From a virus, in the IMG/VR virus record IMGVR_UViG_3300021962_000010, positions 1 through 38,599 of that record: a stretch of DNA of 38,599 bases; one strand, 5' to 3'. Below the pieces are notes generated by a model. The model worked only from the letters and a program-made list of their open reading frames with translations, did not search any database and was not told the origin of the DNA. Made by a program: the position numbers and the translations under genes. Below, piece by piece: positions 29,309 through 35,454 of the stretch; within the stretch, counting starts at the first letter, position 1; the number at the start of each line of letters is the position of its first letter.

Positions 29309-29321
29309 GCCTGAAATTGCC
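29309..29321 (-). promoter_or_regulatory. Junction element GGCAATTTCAGGC
   Basis: Lies after the TAA of the small HTH gene and 20 bases before the portal ATG. It has AAT for AAC. Confidence 0.45.
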
Positions 29322-29326
29322 GGTGA

Positions 29327-29512
29327 TTAAGAAAGGGCTAGGCGCACTTGATAACGCGAGATCTGGAGGTGAGAGGCGATGCGTTGCTGCGACCAGCCTT
29401 GGCGGCGCAGGCGATGGATGCGTTGGCTGCGGGATTCAGTGGCCCAGAGGATCACGCCGAGGGCGATCACGATGGGGAACACCAGCGCCCACAGCAGGGC
29501 GGTGATGGTCAT
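29327..29512 (-). CDS. Membrane-tethered helix-turn-helix peptide, 61 aa
   Basis: Residues 1-24 (TITALLWALVFPIVIALGVI then LWA) form one strong membrane helix; residues 28-60 (SQRIHRLRRQGWSQQRIASH then LQISRYQVRLALS) are a basic helix-turn-helix of the resolvase/Hin type (RRQGWSQQRIASHLQISRYQV). A membrane anchor fused to an HTH in 61 aa is unusual. It lies between the second sigma factor and the portal gene. It might tether phage DNA to the membrane or control the sigma factor; these are guesses. The ATG at 29512 has no clear SD. Confidence 0.7.
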   Translation of the reverse strand: MTITALLWALVFPIVIALGVILWATESRSQRIHRLRRQGWSQQRIASHLQISRYQVRLALS

Positions 29513-29607
29513 GGGTGAAAGGCTTGGGGTTCGCGGTGGTGAGCTGCTGCTCAGCGCTGCCGCACCCCATCCATAGCATCTGTGGCTCGTTAGCGCAAGT
29601 CCTTGGA

Positions 29608-30231
29608 CTAGAGCCAGCCAGCATCCATCTGATCGTCGGCGGAGTGCAGCTCAAAGCCGCCTAGTTCATGCCCCATGCCGGCGGTGGCGCGTAGGTCCAG
29701 CTTCAGGTCTTCGGCGCTGATGCCGAGCTTTTGGCACACCACATCTGGTGTATCACCACGCTCTAGGAGCCGCCGGGCGTGCATCCCGCGCTGGCGCACC
29801 GCACCTGGCGCCTTTAGCCAGAAGTTGTGGTCGCGGATGTAGTGGCGCCACTCGCCAAGGATGAAGGGCAGGGCGATGGTGGAGAACTTGTAGCCGGTGG
29901 TCGGGTCGTATTTGCGCACGGCCTTGAGTAGGCCGATCAGGCCCAGGCTGTAGAGGTCTTCGATCTCAATGCACTTGTACTTGTGGTGTTGCTGCTTGAT
30001 GATCAGCTTGAGCAGGGGGATGTGCTGCTGCACCATGCGCTCCTCCTTGCGGCGCTGACGCGGGCAGGTCTCGCGGTAGAGCAGGGTTTTGGGCCGGGTG
30101 CTCTTCGGCTTGCGCGGCGGCAGAACAGCAGTAGGAAGCGCTGCGGGCTGCCAAGGGCCATCCGAGAGGAGCTGAAAGCTCAGCTGGCCTTCACACTGCT
30201 TGCGCTTGTTAGGGCTAGCCATGGTCACCAT
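29608..30231 (-). CDS. Alternative sigma factor, SigF-like, lacking region 4
   Basis: 207 aa starting at ATG 30231 in the end of terL (ATG 30222 is an alternative). After a basic, Pro-rich head (1-55) comes region 2: ERMVQQHIPLLKLIIKQQHH, IEIEDLYSLGLIGLLKAVRK, YDPTTGYKFSTIALPFILGE and WRHYIRDHNFWLKAPGAVRQ. That YDPxxGxKFSTxAxPxIxGE(I/W) pattern is SigF/SigB/WhiG-like. Residues 150-185 (LLERGDTPDVVCQKLGISAE) may be region 3. Nothing like region 4 follows; the protein ends after a short acidic tail. It lies between terL and portal, so it is probably a late-gene factor. With the factor at 5805 this phage has two sigmas. Confidence 0.85.
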   Translation of the reverse strand: MVTMASPNKRKQCEGQLSFQLLSDGPWQPAALPTAVLPPRKPKSTRPKTLLYRETCPRQRRKEERMVQQHIPLLKLIIKQQHHKYKCIEIEDLYSLGLIGLLKAVRKYDPTTGYKFSTIALPFILGEWRHYIRDHNFWLKAPGAVRQRGMHARRLLERGDTPDVVCQKLGISAEDLKLDLRATAGMGHELGGFELHSADDQMDAGWL

Positions 30232-31631
30232 GCGGTTGCCTGCCCGTAGGAGACAGCGGCAGCGGTGCTGATCGCAGGGCGTGACCGCAGCCAGGAGAGG
30301 CCCTGGCTCAGGGCGTCCACTTGGTCGTCGTGGGCGGCGTTGGGGAAGGCGGCGGCCTCTTCGATCAGGGCGGAGGCCCAGCTGCTGCGCTCCGGCAGGT
30401 AGACGTTGCCCGCTTCGATCATCGGGGAGATGGCGGCAGCGCGTGAGAACTTCCCGCCTTGAGGATTGACGGCGATCAGGCCAGGGATCTTGCTCTTAAG
30501 CATGGAGATCACGGCCGGGCCATTCGCCTTGTCTTCCACCACCGTGGCCACCGGCTTGTAGCGGTTGAAGGTGTTGACGATGGCGGGGATGGTCTCGGTG
30601 ATGTCGAGGCGGTCGCGGATGCAGTCGAGCAGGTAGAAGCTGGCGCCTTTCTGACCGATCACCAAGCCCACCACGTAGTCGGTGTTGGGGCCGTCTTTGA
30701 AGGTGAGATCCCAGGAGGTGATGATGCGATCCAGCTGGGGCAACTCGCGGTAGGTCTGCCACCAGGAGCGCTTGAACAGGCCACCGGCTGGTGGTGAGGG
30801 TCGCTGCTGGAACAGGGCATTGAAGCCGTATTCACCCAGCACGCGGCGGCGATCTTGCAAGGCCTCGCTGTCGTAGCGCTCCGGGCAGAGCGGAGCGCCG
30901 GGTTCGCGGTTGAGAGGGTCGTTGTCTTCCGCCAGGGCCGGCAGGTTCACCACCGTCCAGCTGTCGGCATCGTCGGAGGCAAGGATGCGGCCGGCCAGGT
31001 CGTCTTCATGCCAGCGCGTCATGGTGAGCACCACGGCGCCACCGGGTTCGAGGCGGGTGTAGAGGTCGTCTCGATACCAGTTCCACACGCGCTCGCGGTA
31101 GGCCTCGGATTCAGCCTCCTCGCGGGATTTCACGGGGTCATCAATGATGATCAGGTTGGCGCCAAGGCCAGTGATGCCGGCACCGACGCCCACAGCTCTG
31201 AGGCCACCGCCTTCGATGGTGTCCCACTGCTCCACGGCCTTGCGATCAGAGGCGAGGGAGAGCAGGTCTTGCGCGATGCGGCGTGCCTTGCGGGAGAAGG
31301 TATTGGCGAGGGTCTGCGAGTAGGCGGCGATGACGACGCGCTGGGAGGGATCTTGCTGCAGGCGAAAGACGGGGTAACGGATGGTGCCCATCTCGCTTTT
31401 GCCATGGCGCGGGGGCACGGTGATCACCAGGCGCTTCAGGCTGCCGGCGGTGATCTGATCAAGCTTTTCGCGGATGAAATCGAGGTGCTTCCAATCCCAA
31501 GTAAAGCTGGGTGAAATCTTGTCCAGCCAATCAGCAAAGCTGACAGGCGCTGGCTTTTGTGCTGCAGGAGCAGCAGCAAGCCTAATCTGAGCGCGAGCTG
31601 CACTAAGTGGATCAGACAAGACTGGTGCCAT
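30225..31631 (-). CDS. terL: Terminase large subunit
   Basis: 468 aa. ATPase domain: Walker A-like PPRHGKSE (residues 73-80), RVVIAAYSQTLANTFSRKAR, GAGITGLGANLIIIDDPVKS with the Walker B Asp-Asp (about 164-165), MTRWHEDDLAGRI (coupling motif). Nuclease domain: ITSWDLTFKDGPNTDYVVGL (first Asp), TVVEDKANGPAVISML and a final NAAHDDQVDALSQGL with catalytic acids. Complete. The ATG overlaps the upstream stop (TAATG). The enzyme pumps and cuts DNA at the portal. It resembles the P22/T4-like headful class in motif spacing, but packaging type cannot be proved here. Confidence 0.95.
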   Translation of the reverse strand: MAPVLSDPLSAARAQIRLAAAPAAQKPAPVSFADWLDKISPSFTWDWKHLDFIREKLDQITAGSLKRLVITVPPRHGKSEMGTIRYPVFRLQQDPSQRVVIAAYSQTLANTFSRKARRIAQDLLSLASDRKAVEQWDTIEGGGLRAVGVGAGITGLGANLIIIDDPVKSREEAESEAYRERVWNWYRDDLYTRLEPGGAVVLTMTRWHEDDLAGRILASDDADSWTVVNLPALAEDNDPLNREPGAPLCPERYDSEALQDRRRVLGEYGFNALFQQRPSPPAGGLFKRSWWQTYRELPQLDRIITSWDLTFKDGPNTDYVVGLVIGQKGASFYLLDCIRDRLDITETIPAIVNTFNRYKPVATVVEDKANGPAVISMLKSKIPGLIAVNPQGGKFSRAAAISPMIEAGNVYLPERSSWASALIEEAAAFPNAAHDDQVDALSQGLSWLRSRPAISTAAAVSYGQATAW

Positions 31632-31942
31632 TACAACTTCACTCCCAAACCCAGGCGCTGGAGCTGGAGCTTCACGGTGGAAGGGCTGAGGGGGTTGCCG
31701 GCCTTGGTGGTGATGCGGGCCGAGTGGAGGGCGTTGGCCATCTCCCGGAGGCTGGCCCCCTGGGCCACCAGGGCAGCCAGGATCGGCCGTAGGCGCTCGG
31801 CACCGGCCTGAGCCTTCTGGCGGGCCTCATCGTTGCGGATGGCGGTGTTGGGGCGCAGACCCCCGAGCTTCACGCCACGAGCTTTGGCAAGCTCAAGCCC
31901 TTCAAGGGTACGAATGCGATGCCAATCAACGGCGTTCAACAT
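31631..31942 (-). CDS. C-terminal fragment of a small serine recombinase
   Basis: 103 aa: HRIRTLEGLELAKARGVKLG then helices ending SLREMANALHSARITTKAGN and PLSPSTVKLQLQRLGL. This is the E-helix end and DNA-binding HTH of resolvase-type recombinases (A-x-A-R-G-V-K-L-G; R-x-I/M-A-x-A-L-N/H-x-x-x-I-x-T). The catalytic N-terminal domain (YARVS, Ser) is absent, and its place is taken by the terS coding region. It overlaps terS by 7 bp and terL by 1 bp, so it is well fitted into the operon and may now be a DNA-binding terminase or packaging accessory. Alternatively it is a remnant. Confidence 0.75.
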   Translation of the reverse strand: MLNAVDWHRIRTLEGLELAKARGVKLGGLRPNTAIRNDEARQKAQAGAERLRPILAALVAQGASLREMANALHSARITTKAGNPLSPSTVKLQLQRLGLGVKL

Positions 31943-32385
31943 GAAGTACCAAGGCCAGCTGCCTGCATACGCAGGAGAAGGTGATCCTGCTGGTCTGGGG
32001 TGAGATCGGATTGCTGAACCACCTGCACGACAGTGGCCAAGACGCTGTTGATCTCCCGACGGGTGGCGGCCGCATCAGACCAGCTATCACGCCAGCGTGC
32101 GGAATGGGTAAGCAGCCACTGAGCGTCTCTGGTGTCGCCGTTGGCAATCTTGGTTACGAGGGCTTCTTCTCCAGCTGCAGCTGCCTCTTGGATGGCTTGA
32201 AAAAGTTGAAGTTCTAGGTCTGTTGGATTGTCGCCCTTCGCGTTCGACAGCCAAATGCTCAGAATCTCCTCAGTTACACCACAAGCCTCAGCGATATTGC
32301 GCTGACTCCAACCAAGCGCAGCAAGTTTGCCGGCTTTTTGAATCAGCTGAGCATTGAGTTTGTAGTGTCTGCGCTCTTTTGCCAT
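31936..32385 (-). CDS. Terminase small subunit-like protein
   Basis: 149 aa with a basic start (AKERRHYKLNAQLIQKAGK) and an HTH at about 20-50 (KLAALGWSQRNIAEACGVTE, then EILSIWLSNAKGDNP). A helical region follows (LFQAIQEAAAAGEEALVTKI and DAQWLLTHSARWRDSW), as in TerS proteins where the HTH binds pac/cos DNA and the helices make a ring. Position before terL supports this, though the recombinase fragment lies between them. Confidence 0.75.
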   Translation of the reverse strand: MAKERRHYKLNAQLIQKAGKLAALGWSQRNIAEACGVTEEILSIWLSNAKGDNPTDLELQLFQAIQEAAAAGEEALVTKIANGDTRDAQWLLTHSARWRDSWSDAAATRREINSVLATVVQVVQQSDLTPDQQDHLLLRMQAAGLGTSC

Positions 32386-32394
32386 GGCCAGAGT

Positions 32395-32709
32395 TTAACC
32401 GGAGGCCGGCATGAAGAGTGTGCCGTCTGAGGCGAGCACGTTGAGGCGCAGTTCAGCGTCTTGTGCATCAAAGGCCCAGATGGTGCCCATGCGAGGGAGG
32501 GTTTCGGGCTCGATGGTGAAGAGGAAGAGATAGTGGCCTTCGGTGTTGTCTTGTGAGGCGGAGGGGATGTAGAGGCCGGTAAGGCGGAAGGTGGCGAGGA
32601 GCTGGCGAGCGATGTATTCAGCTTCGGTGAAGGTGGAGTCGTCATTGAAGACGAGACCGAAGGGTTCACCTGTGTAGGGGTATTCAGCGACGACGGACCA
32701 AGGCTCCAT
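32395..32709 (-). CDS. Hypothetical phage protein, 104 aa
   Basis: ATG 32709 (MEPWSVVAEYPYTGEPFGLV) is preferred over the upstream frame because a junction element (GGCAACCTAAACC, 32738-32726) and the RusA stop lie just before it. An alpha/beta sequence with TEAEYIARQLLATFRLTGLY and TIWAFDAQDAELRLNVLAS. No catalytic motif seen; unknown function. Confidence 0.6.
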   Translation of the reverse strand: MEPWSVVAEYPYTGEPFGLVFNDDSTFTEAEYIARQLLATFRLTGLYIPSASQDNTEGHYLFLFTIEPETLPRMGTIWAFDAQDAELRLNVLASDGTLFMPASG

Positions 32710-32728
32710 GGTGCCAAGGCTGAGTGGT

Positions 32729-33295
32729 TTAGGTTGCCGCGAGGGGAATGATGGTGATGAGGGCACCGGGTCGTTCTTCTGGGGTGGTGTAGCGCTTGTG
32801 GGCGGATAGTTGAACCACTTGAGAATCGTCGTGAAGAAGAGTGCCAGTGAGGGCATCAAGCACGGCACGGGAGAGCTTGTCGATGTCGCCTTTCTGCTTA
32901 GAGGTTAGGTGGAGTGGTGCTTTAGGAGATAGGCCAGATTTGTTGTAGTGGCCCTTGGGGCGCAGGAAACGAAAGGTGATGGAAATGGAGACGGGTGCGG
33001 TGGTGAGGGGGTAGTTGGTGGCGAGTGCAGCGTCAGTGATGTGCGAGCGCCAGGGGCGAAGGCGCTTGTTGGTTTCGAGCATGATGCCGTTGGGCATGGC
33101 GCGCTTGGAGCCTTGCGTGGCGGCCTCCATGCCGATGACATCGAAGGTGATAGCGCTAGGCGCGGAGGATGATGGTGGCGGTGTTGATGCGTCGCTGTTC
33201 GCGTTCAATCCACCAGCGCTCGGCGGTGAGGGCGCGGGCAGGGTCTGCGGAGAAGGTGCCATTGACGGTGAGGAACTGACCGCAGAGGGAGACAA
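32729..33295 (-). CDS. RusA-like Holliday junction resolvase
   Basis: The recognisable RusA region runs from about 33155 down: ITFDVIGMEAATQGSKRAMP, RLRPWRSHITDAA, APVSISITFRFLRPKGHYNK, then GDIDKLSRAVLDALTG and LLHDDSQVVQL, which contain the catalytic aspartates (D-x-D ... D-D). RusA dimers cut Holliday junctions, helping recombination-dependent replication and packaging. The start is uncertain: the open frame extends to 33295, but the first 48 codons are Ser/Pro-rich and antiphase to the 33156-33332 gene; no ATG/GTG/TTG lies just before ITFDVIG, and the nearest internal ATG (in VIGMEA) would remove the first strand. Confidence 0.85.
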   Translation of the reverse strand: MSPSAVSSSPSMAPSPQTLPAPSPPSAGGLNANSDASTPPPSSSAPSAITFDVIGMEAATQGSKRAMPNGIMLETNKRLRPWRSHITDAALATNYPLTTAPVSISITFRFLRPKGHYNKSGLSPKAPLHLTSKQKGDIDKLSRAVLDALTGTLLHDDSQVVQLSAHKRYTTPEERPGALITIIPLAAT

Positions 33296-33332
33296 GGCGA
33301 CAGGGTTGGTTTTCAGGCCGCTTGGTTGTCAT
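33156..33332 (-). CDS. Hypothetical small protein, 58 aa
   Basis: ATG 33332 (MTTKRPENQPCRLVSLCGQF). Strands then a helix (ALTAERWWIEREQRRINTAT) and a final IILRA. It overlaps the preceding 57-aa gene by 20 bp, and the RusA region begins across its end. Unknown function. Confidence 0.6.
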   Translation of the reverse strand: MTTKRPENQPCRLVSLCGQFLTVNGTFSADPARALTAERWWIEREQRRINTATIILRA

Positions 33333-33486
33333 CTGTTGGTTTGCCAATGGCGGTGATGGCAGCGGCGACGATGGCTTCGAGTTGACAGCGGGGGATGCCG
33401 GAGACAGTGCGAGCGGCGGCGTCAATGGCGCGCTGGTAGGCGGTGAGATTGACAGGGAGAGAGGAGGCTTTGAGCTTGGTTGGCAT
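33313..33486 (-). CDS. Hypothetical small protein, 57 aa
   Basis: ATG 33486 opens MPTKLKASSLPVNLTAYQRA, followed by a helix (DAAARTVSGIPRCQLEAIVA) and AAITAIGKP. Codon use and overlaps match the neighbours. Unknown function. Confidence 0.6.
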   Translation of the reverse strand: MPTKLKASSLPVNLTAYQRAIDAAARTVSGIPRCQLEAIVAAAITAIGKPTDDNQAA

Positions 33487-33512
33487 TGGGCTGGTGTGAT
33501 TAGTGAAGGTGA

Positions 33513-33704
33513 CTATTCGTCCTCAGGTTCATAAGGCTGGGGCACAATGGAGTGCATAGCGTCCCACAGCTCTTTTTCGTGCTGCTCATAACCCCAAACA
33601 GCAGCACGCTTGGCGACGTAGGCAATGATCTCGTAAACGCTGTTGGGGGCGTCTTCGAGCCATTGCGACATCATCTCGGGCGGTGGGGTAGGTAAGTCAG
33701 ACAC
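33513..33704 (-). CDS. Hypothetical small acidic protein, 63 aa
   Basis: MSDLPTPPPEMMSQWLEDAP followed by AYVAKRAAVWGYEQHEKELW and an acidic Pro-rich end. It shares its design (P-P-P/S-E head, a helix with A-x-x-(A)-A-(V/Q)-W-G) with the 131-aa gene at 33891, so the two may be paralogues. Such proteins are common in picocyanobacterial phages and prophages, of unknown role. Confidence 0.6.
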   Translation of the reverse strand: MSDLPTPPPEMMSQWLEDAPNSVYEIIAYVAKRAAVWGYEQHEKELWDAMHSIVPQPYEPEDE

Positions 33705-33718
33705 AGAAGTGGAAGCGA

Positions 33719-33898
33719 CTACTCGTTGTCGGGGGGTTGTTCAAGGGCGCGGCGACGCGCAGCGCAACAGTTGCGCAGCTCGCGCAACTCACGGTAGATA
33801 AAGTAATCCTCAGGATCGTCGTAGTTCAAATCCAACGCCTGATCTACAGCCGTCTGAGCCAAGAACAACAGTCGATCAATCAGTTCGCAGTCAGTCAT
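33719..33898 (-). CDS. Hypothetical small protein, 59 aa
   Basis: ATG 33898 (MTDCELIDRLLFLAQTAVDQ) gives an 8-bp overlap with the upstream gene; the longer frame to 34006 overlaps it further and is rejected. Acidic centre (DLNYDDPEDYF) and a basic Cys-containing helix (RELRNCCAARRRALEQ). Unknown function. Confidence 0.55.
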   Translation of the reverse strand: MTDCELIDRLLFLAQTAVDQALDLNYDDPEDYFIYRELRELRNCCAARRRALEQPPDNE

Positions 33899-34286
33899 CG
33901 AGTTGCTCCAGTGCTCGGCGGATGATTTCAGCTTTAGCGACGCTGATTCTATACTCGTCCTCCCTCCTAATTGAGCCATAAGTGAGAGACGGGTCAAGCA
34001 ACGCAAGAGCCTGCTCCTTCAAGCTCGGCGGCTTGGGAGATGGGCGGCGGGCAGCGCGAAGTGCGTTGATATATGGCTCCGGGGTTTCTTCCGCTAGCCA
34101 GTGACAGCACGCCTCTAGCTCTTGGTGTGCACCCCATTGGGCGGCACGGGTAGCAAAATCGGCGAAAGCAACAGTCAACTTGTTCTTGTCACTAAGACCG
34201 GCAGGGCCAAGCGGGCCAAACGCTTGCTCGATCAGTGATGCCACCAGTTCTTCTGACGGCGGGGTGATGGGATGTTGTTGTGTCAT
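33891..34286 (-). CDS. Conserved picocyanobacterial phage protein, 131 aa
   Basis: Head with ITPPSEELVASLIEQAFGPL, then FADFATRAAQWGAHQELEAC and CHWLAEETPEP, a linker RRPSPKPPSLKEQALALLDP, and a C-terminal helix ending in IIRRALEQLDD. The A-A-Q-W-G-A-x-Q-E-L-E-A-C-C motif and the K-P-P-S-L-K-E-Q-A-L segment are ones I recall from many Synechococcus phage or prophage proteins without known function. Likely cytoplasmic, helical. Confidence 0.65.
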   Translation of the reverse strand: MTQQHPITPPSEELVASLIEQAFGPLGPAGLSDKNKLTVAFADFATRAAQWGAHQELEACCHWLAEETPEPYINALRAARRPSPKPPSLKEQALALLDPSLTYGSIRREDEYRISVAKAEIIRRALEQLDD

Positions 34287-34305
34287 GGGCGATTAGTGGT
34301 AATGA

Positions 34306-34662
34306 CTACGAGGTGCGGACTTCCCAGAAGTGTTTGATGGTTACCGAGGCCTCGCCCAAGGCGAGTGAAAGTCGTTCGGATGCCTTGAGCTGCTCGCGTT
34401 GCTCAAGGATGTGCTCGGGATAGGCGACGGACTTGCGAGAGCGGCGGGTGATTTTGCAGTCGTTCCACGTGAGTTGCTCCTCTGCTTCACCCGCTTCCAC
34501 CAGTTGATCCAGTAGGTCAAGGAGCTCTTGGCGTCTGGCTTGGATTGCTTTCTCACTGGCTACGAGTGTGGTGAGTTCTTCTAGCAGCGGTTCAAGAGAA
34601 GGCGGTGTAGACGAGTGCGGCGATGAGAGCACAGGTCCAGAGGAAGGTGATGAGATCGCCAT
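34306..34662 (-). CDS. Hypothetical coiled-coil protein, 118 aa
   Basis: ATG 34662 is used; the first 25 residues are Ser/Pro-rich and overlap the membrane-protein gene at 34592, so the real start may be later. The main part is a helical hairpin (ELTTLVASEKAIQARRQELL; EQREQLKASERLSLALGEAS) with a central TWNDCKITRRSRKSVAY and a closing VTIKHFWEVRTS. Length and layout recall siphovirus Gp157-type proteins, but the match is impressionistic. Confidence 0.5.
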   Translation of the reverse strand: MAISSPSSGPVLSSPHSSTPPSLEPLLEELTTLVASEKAIQARRQELLDLLDQLVEAGEAEEQLTWNDCKITRRSRKSVAYPEHILEQREQLKASERLSLALGEASVTIKHFWEVRTS

Positions 34663-34795
34663 GACGCTCAAGAAAGGATTGGGGCTTGGTGGGTTTGCGG
34701 TGGGGGCGTGCAGGCACGGGTTGCAGGGGTGCGGTGCGGGTGTAGGTGCGGCGCGTGCTGCGGGTGATGAAGGGCGGAAGCGAGGGTGAGCTCAT
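34592..34795 (-). CDS. Small single-pass membrane protein, 67 aa
   Basis: A basic, Pro/Thr-rich N-terminal part (TRSTRRTYTRTAPLQPVPAR) is followed by one membrane helix at the C-terminus (DLITFLWTCALIAALVYTAF). The ATG overlaps the upstream stop (ATGA). Tail-anchored topology with a cytoplasmic basic domain is likely. Unknown function. Confidence 0.6.
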   Translation of the reverse strand: MSSPSLPPFITRSTRRTYTRTAPLQPVPARPHRKPTKPQSFLERHGDLITFLWTCALIAALVYTAFS

Positions 34796-34968
34796 GAGGT
34801 AGGCCTCCAGCCGTTGCGGTAGGCGAGGGTGATGAGGGTTTGGCGGTTGTGGGTGAAGAAGGGAATGCCGTGGTCGTCGAGGAAGTCGGTGGCGTCTTCT
34901 TCGTGGATGTCGTTGGTGAGGGCCTGCTGCAGGAGAAAAGCCAGCTGCTGCTCGTTAGCGCTAGTCAT
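34792..34968 (-). CDS. Hypothetical small protein, 58 aa
   Basis: ATG 34968 overlaps the preceding stop (ATGA), so the shorter form is chosen over the frame to 35010. MTSANEQQLAFLLQQALTND is a helix; HEEDATDFLDDHGIPFFTHN and an aromatic end follow. Acidic. It shares a (D/A)-x-G-I-P-(F/Y) element with the next gene upstream (AAGIPYTVQF), suggesting duplication. Unknown function. Confidence 0.55.
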   Translation of the reverse strand: MTSANEQQLAFLLQQALTNDIHEEDATDFLDDHGIPFFTHNRQTLITLAYRNGWRPTS

Positions 34969-35216
34969 TGATGACGCGCAAAGGAGTTGCGTTCTGCTGC
35001 GGTGAGGCACTCAGCGCCCCAATCGCAGGGATCGGCTTTGGCAGCCGGGGGAACGAACTGGACGGTGTAGGGGATGCCAGCCGCGAGGAAGGTCGCGTGC
35101 ATGTCATCAAGATCGTGCTCGTGACACCAATCGGAAAGGATGGCGCTGTTGAAGAGATAGCGCTCAGCCCAGCCGGAGGGTGCGGCGTCTGGAAGAACCG
35201 TGTGGAGTGGGTTCAT
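34965..35216 (-). CDS. Hypothetical protein, 83 aa
   Basis: ATG 35216 (MNPLHTVLPDAAPSGWAERY) is the probable start; TTG 35267 is possible. FNSAILSDWCHEHDLDDMHA and FLAAGIPYTVQFVPPAAKAD follow, and Cys residues recur near the end (CDWGAECLTAAER). The first gene of the small-gene run downstream of the structured 35299-35406 region. Unknown function. Confidence 0.5.
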   Translation of the reverse strand: MNPLHTVLPDAAPSGWAERYLFNSAILSDWCHEHDLDDMHATFLAAGIPYTVQFVPPAAKADPCDWGAECLTAAERNSFARHQ

Positions 35217-35298
35217 GGGATGGATGCGGTGGGGTCGCCCCCTTGAACATGACAATAGGCTAGCCAAGAGAAACCGTCAAGGGCTGGCTAGCGAAGAG

Positions 35299-35406
35299 GT
35301 GCCGGGATTCCGATGGAGCCGCATGCTCCTGCCCTGATTCCCCTTGCGGGTGTTGTATTCGGGCCATCCCGGCGGTTCAAGAGTGCCACGGGATGGGTCC
35401 GCAGTG
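35299..35406. other. Structured intergenic region, possible small RNA or leader
   Basis: The 35217-35454 gap has no gene. GCCGGGAT (35301-35308) and ATCCCGGC (35366-35373) form a perfect 8-bp stem closing a 57-base domain that contains GGAGC/GCTCC (5 bp) and GCCC/GGGC arms. CTAGCGAAG lies just before (35289) and TAGCGAAGCTTTGCGCTA at 35423-35440 just after. It is upstream of the minus-strand small-gene run and downstream of the methyltransferase. No T-run follows the big stem. It does not fold as a tRNA. Confidence 0.5.
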
Positions 35407-35454
35407 GACTAGCTGAAGCTACTTAGCGAAGCTTTGCGCTATGGCTGCTTAGCC

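Noticed and set aside
31631-31942. Second functional integrase/resolvase
   Set aside because: No catalytic serine or resolvase N-terminal domain is present in any frame upstream; terS occupies the place.
33157-33295. N-terminal extension of RusA
   Set aside because: The open frame continues upstream, but the residues are low-complexity Ser/Pro and overlap another gene out of phase, so they are probably not part of the mature protein even though no good start is visible nearby.
35301-35385. tRNA gene suggested by GGTTCAAGA near 35375
   Set aside because: The putative T-arm pairs poorly, and no matching acceptor, D-arm or anticodon arm could be drawn on either strand.
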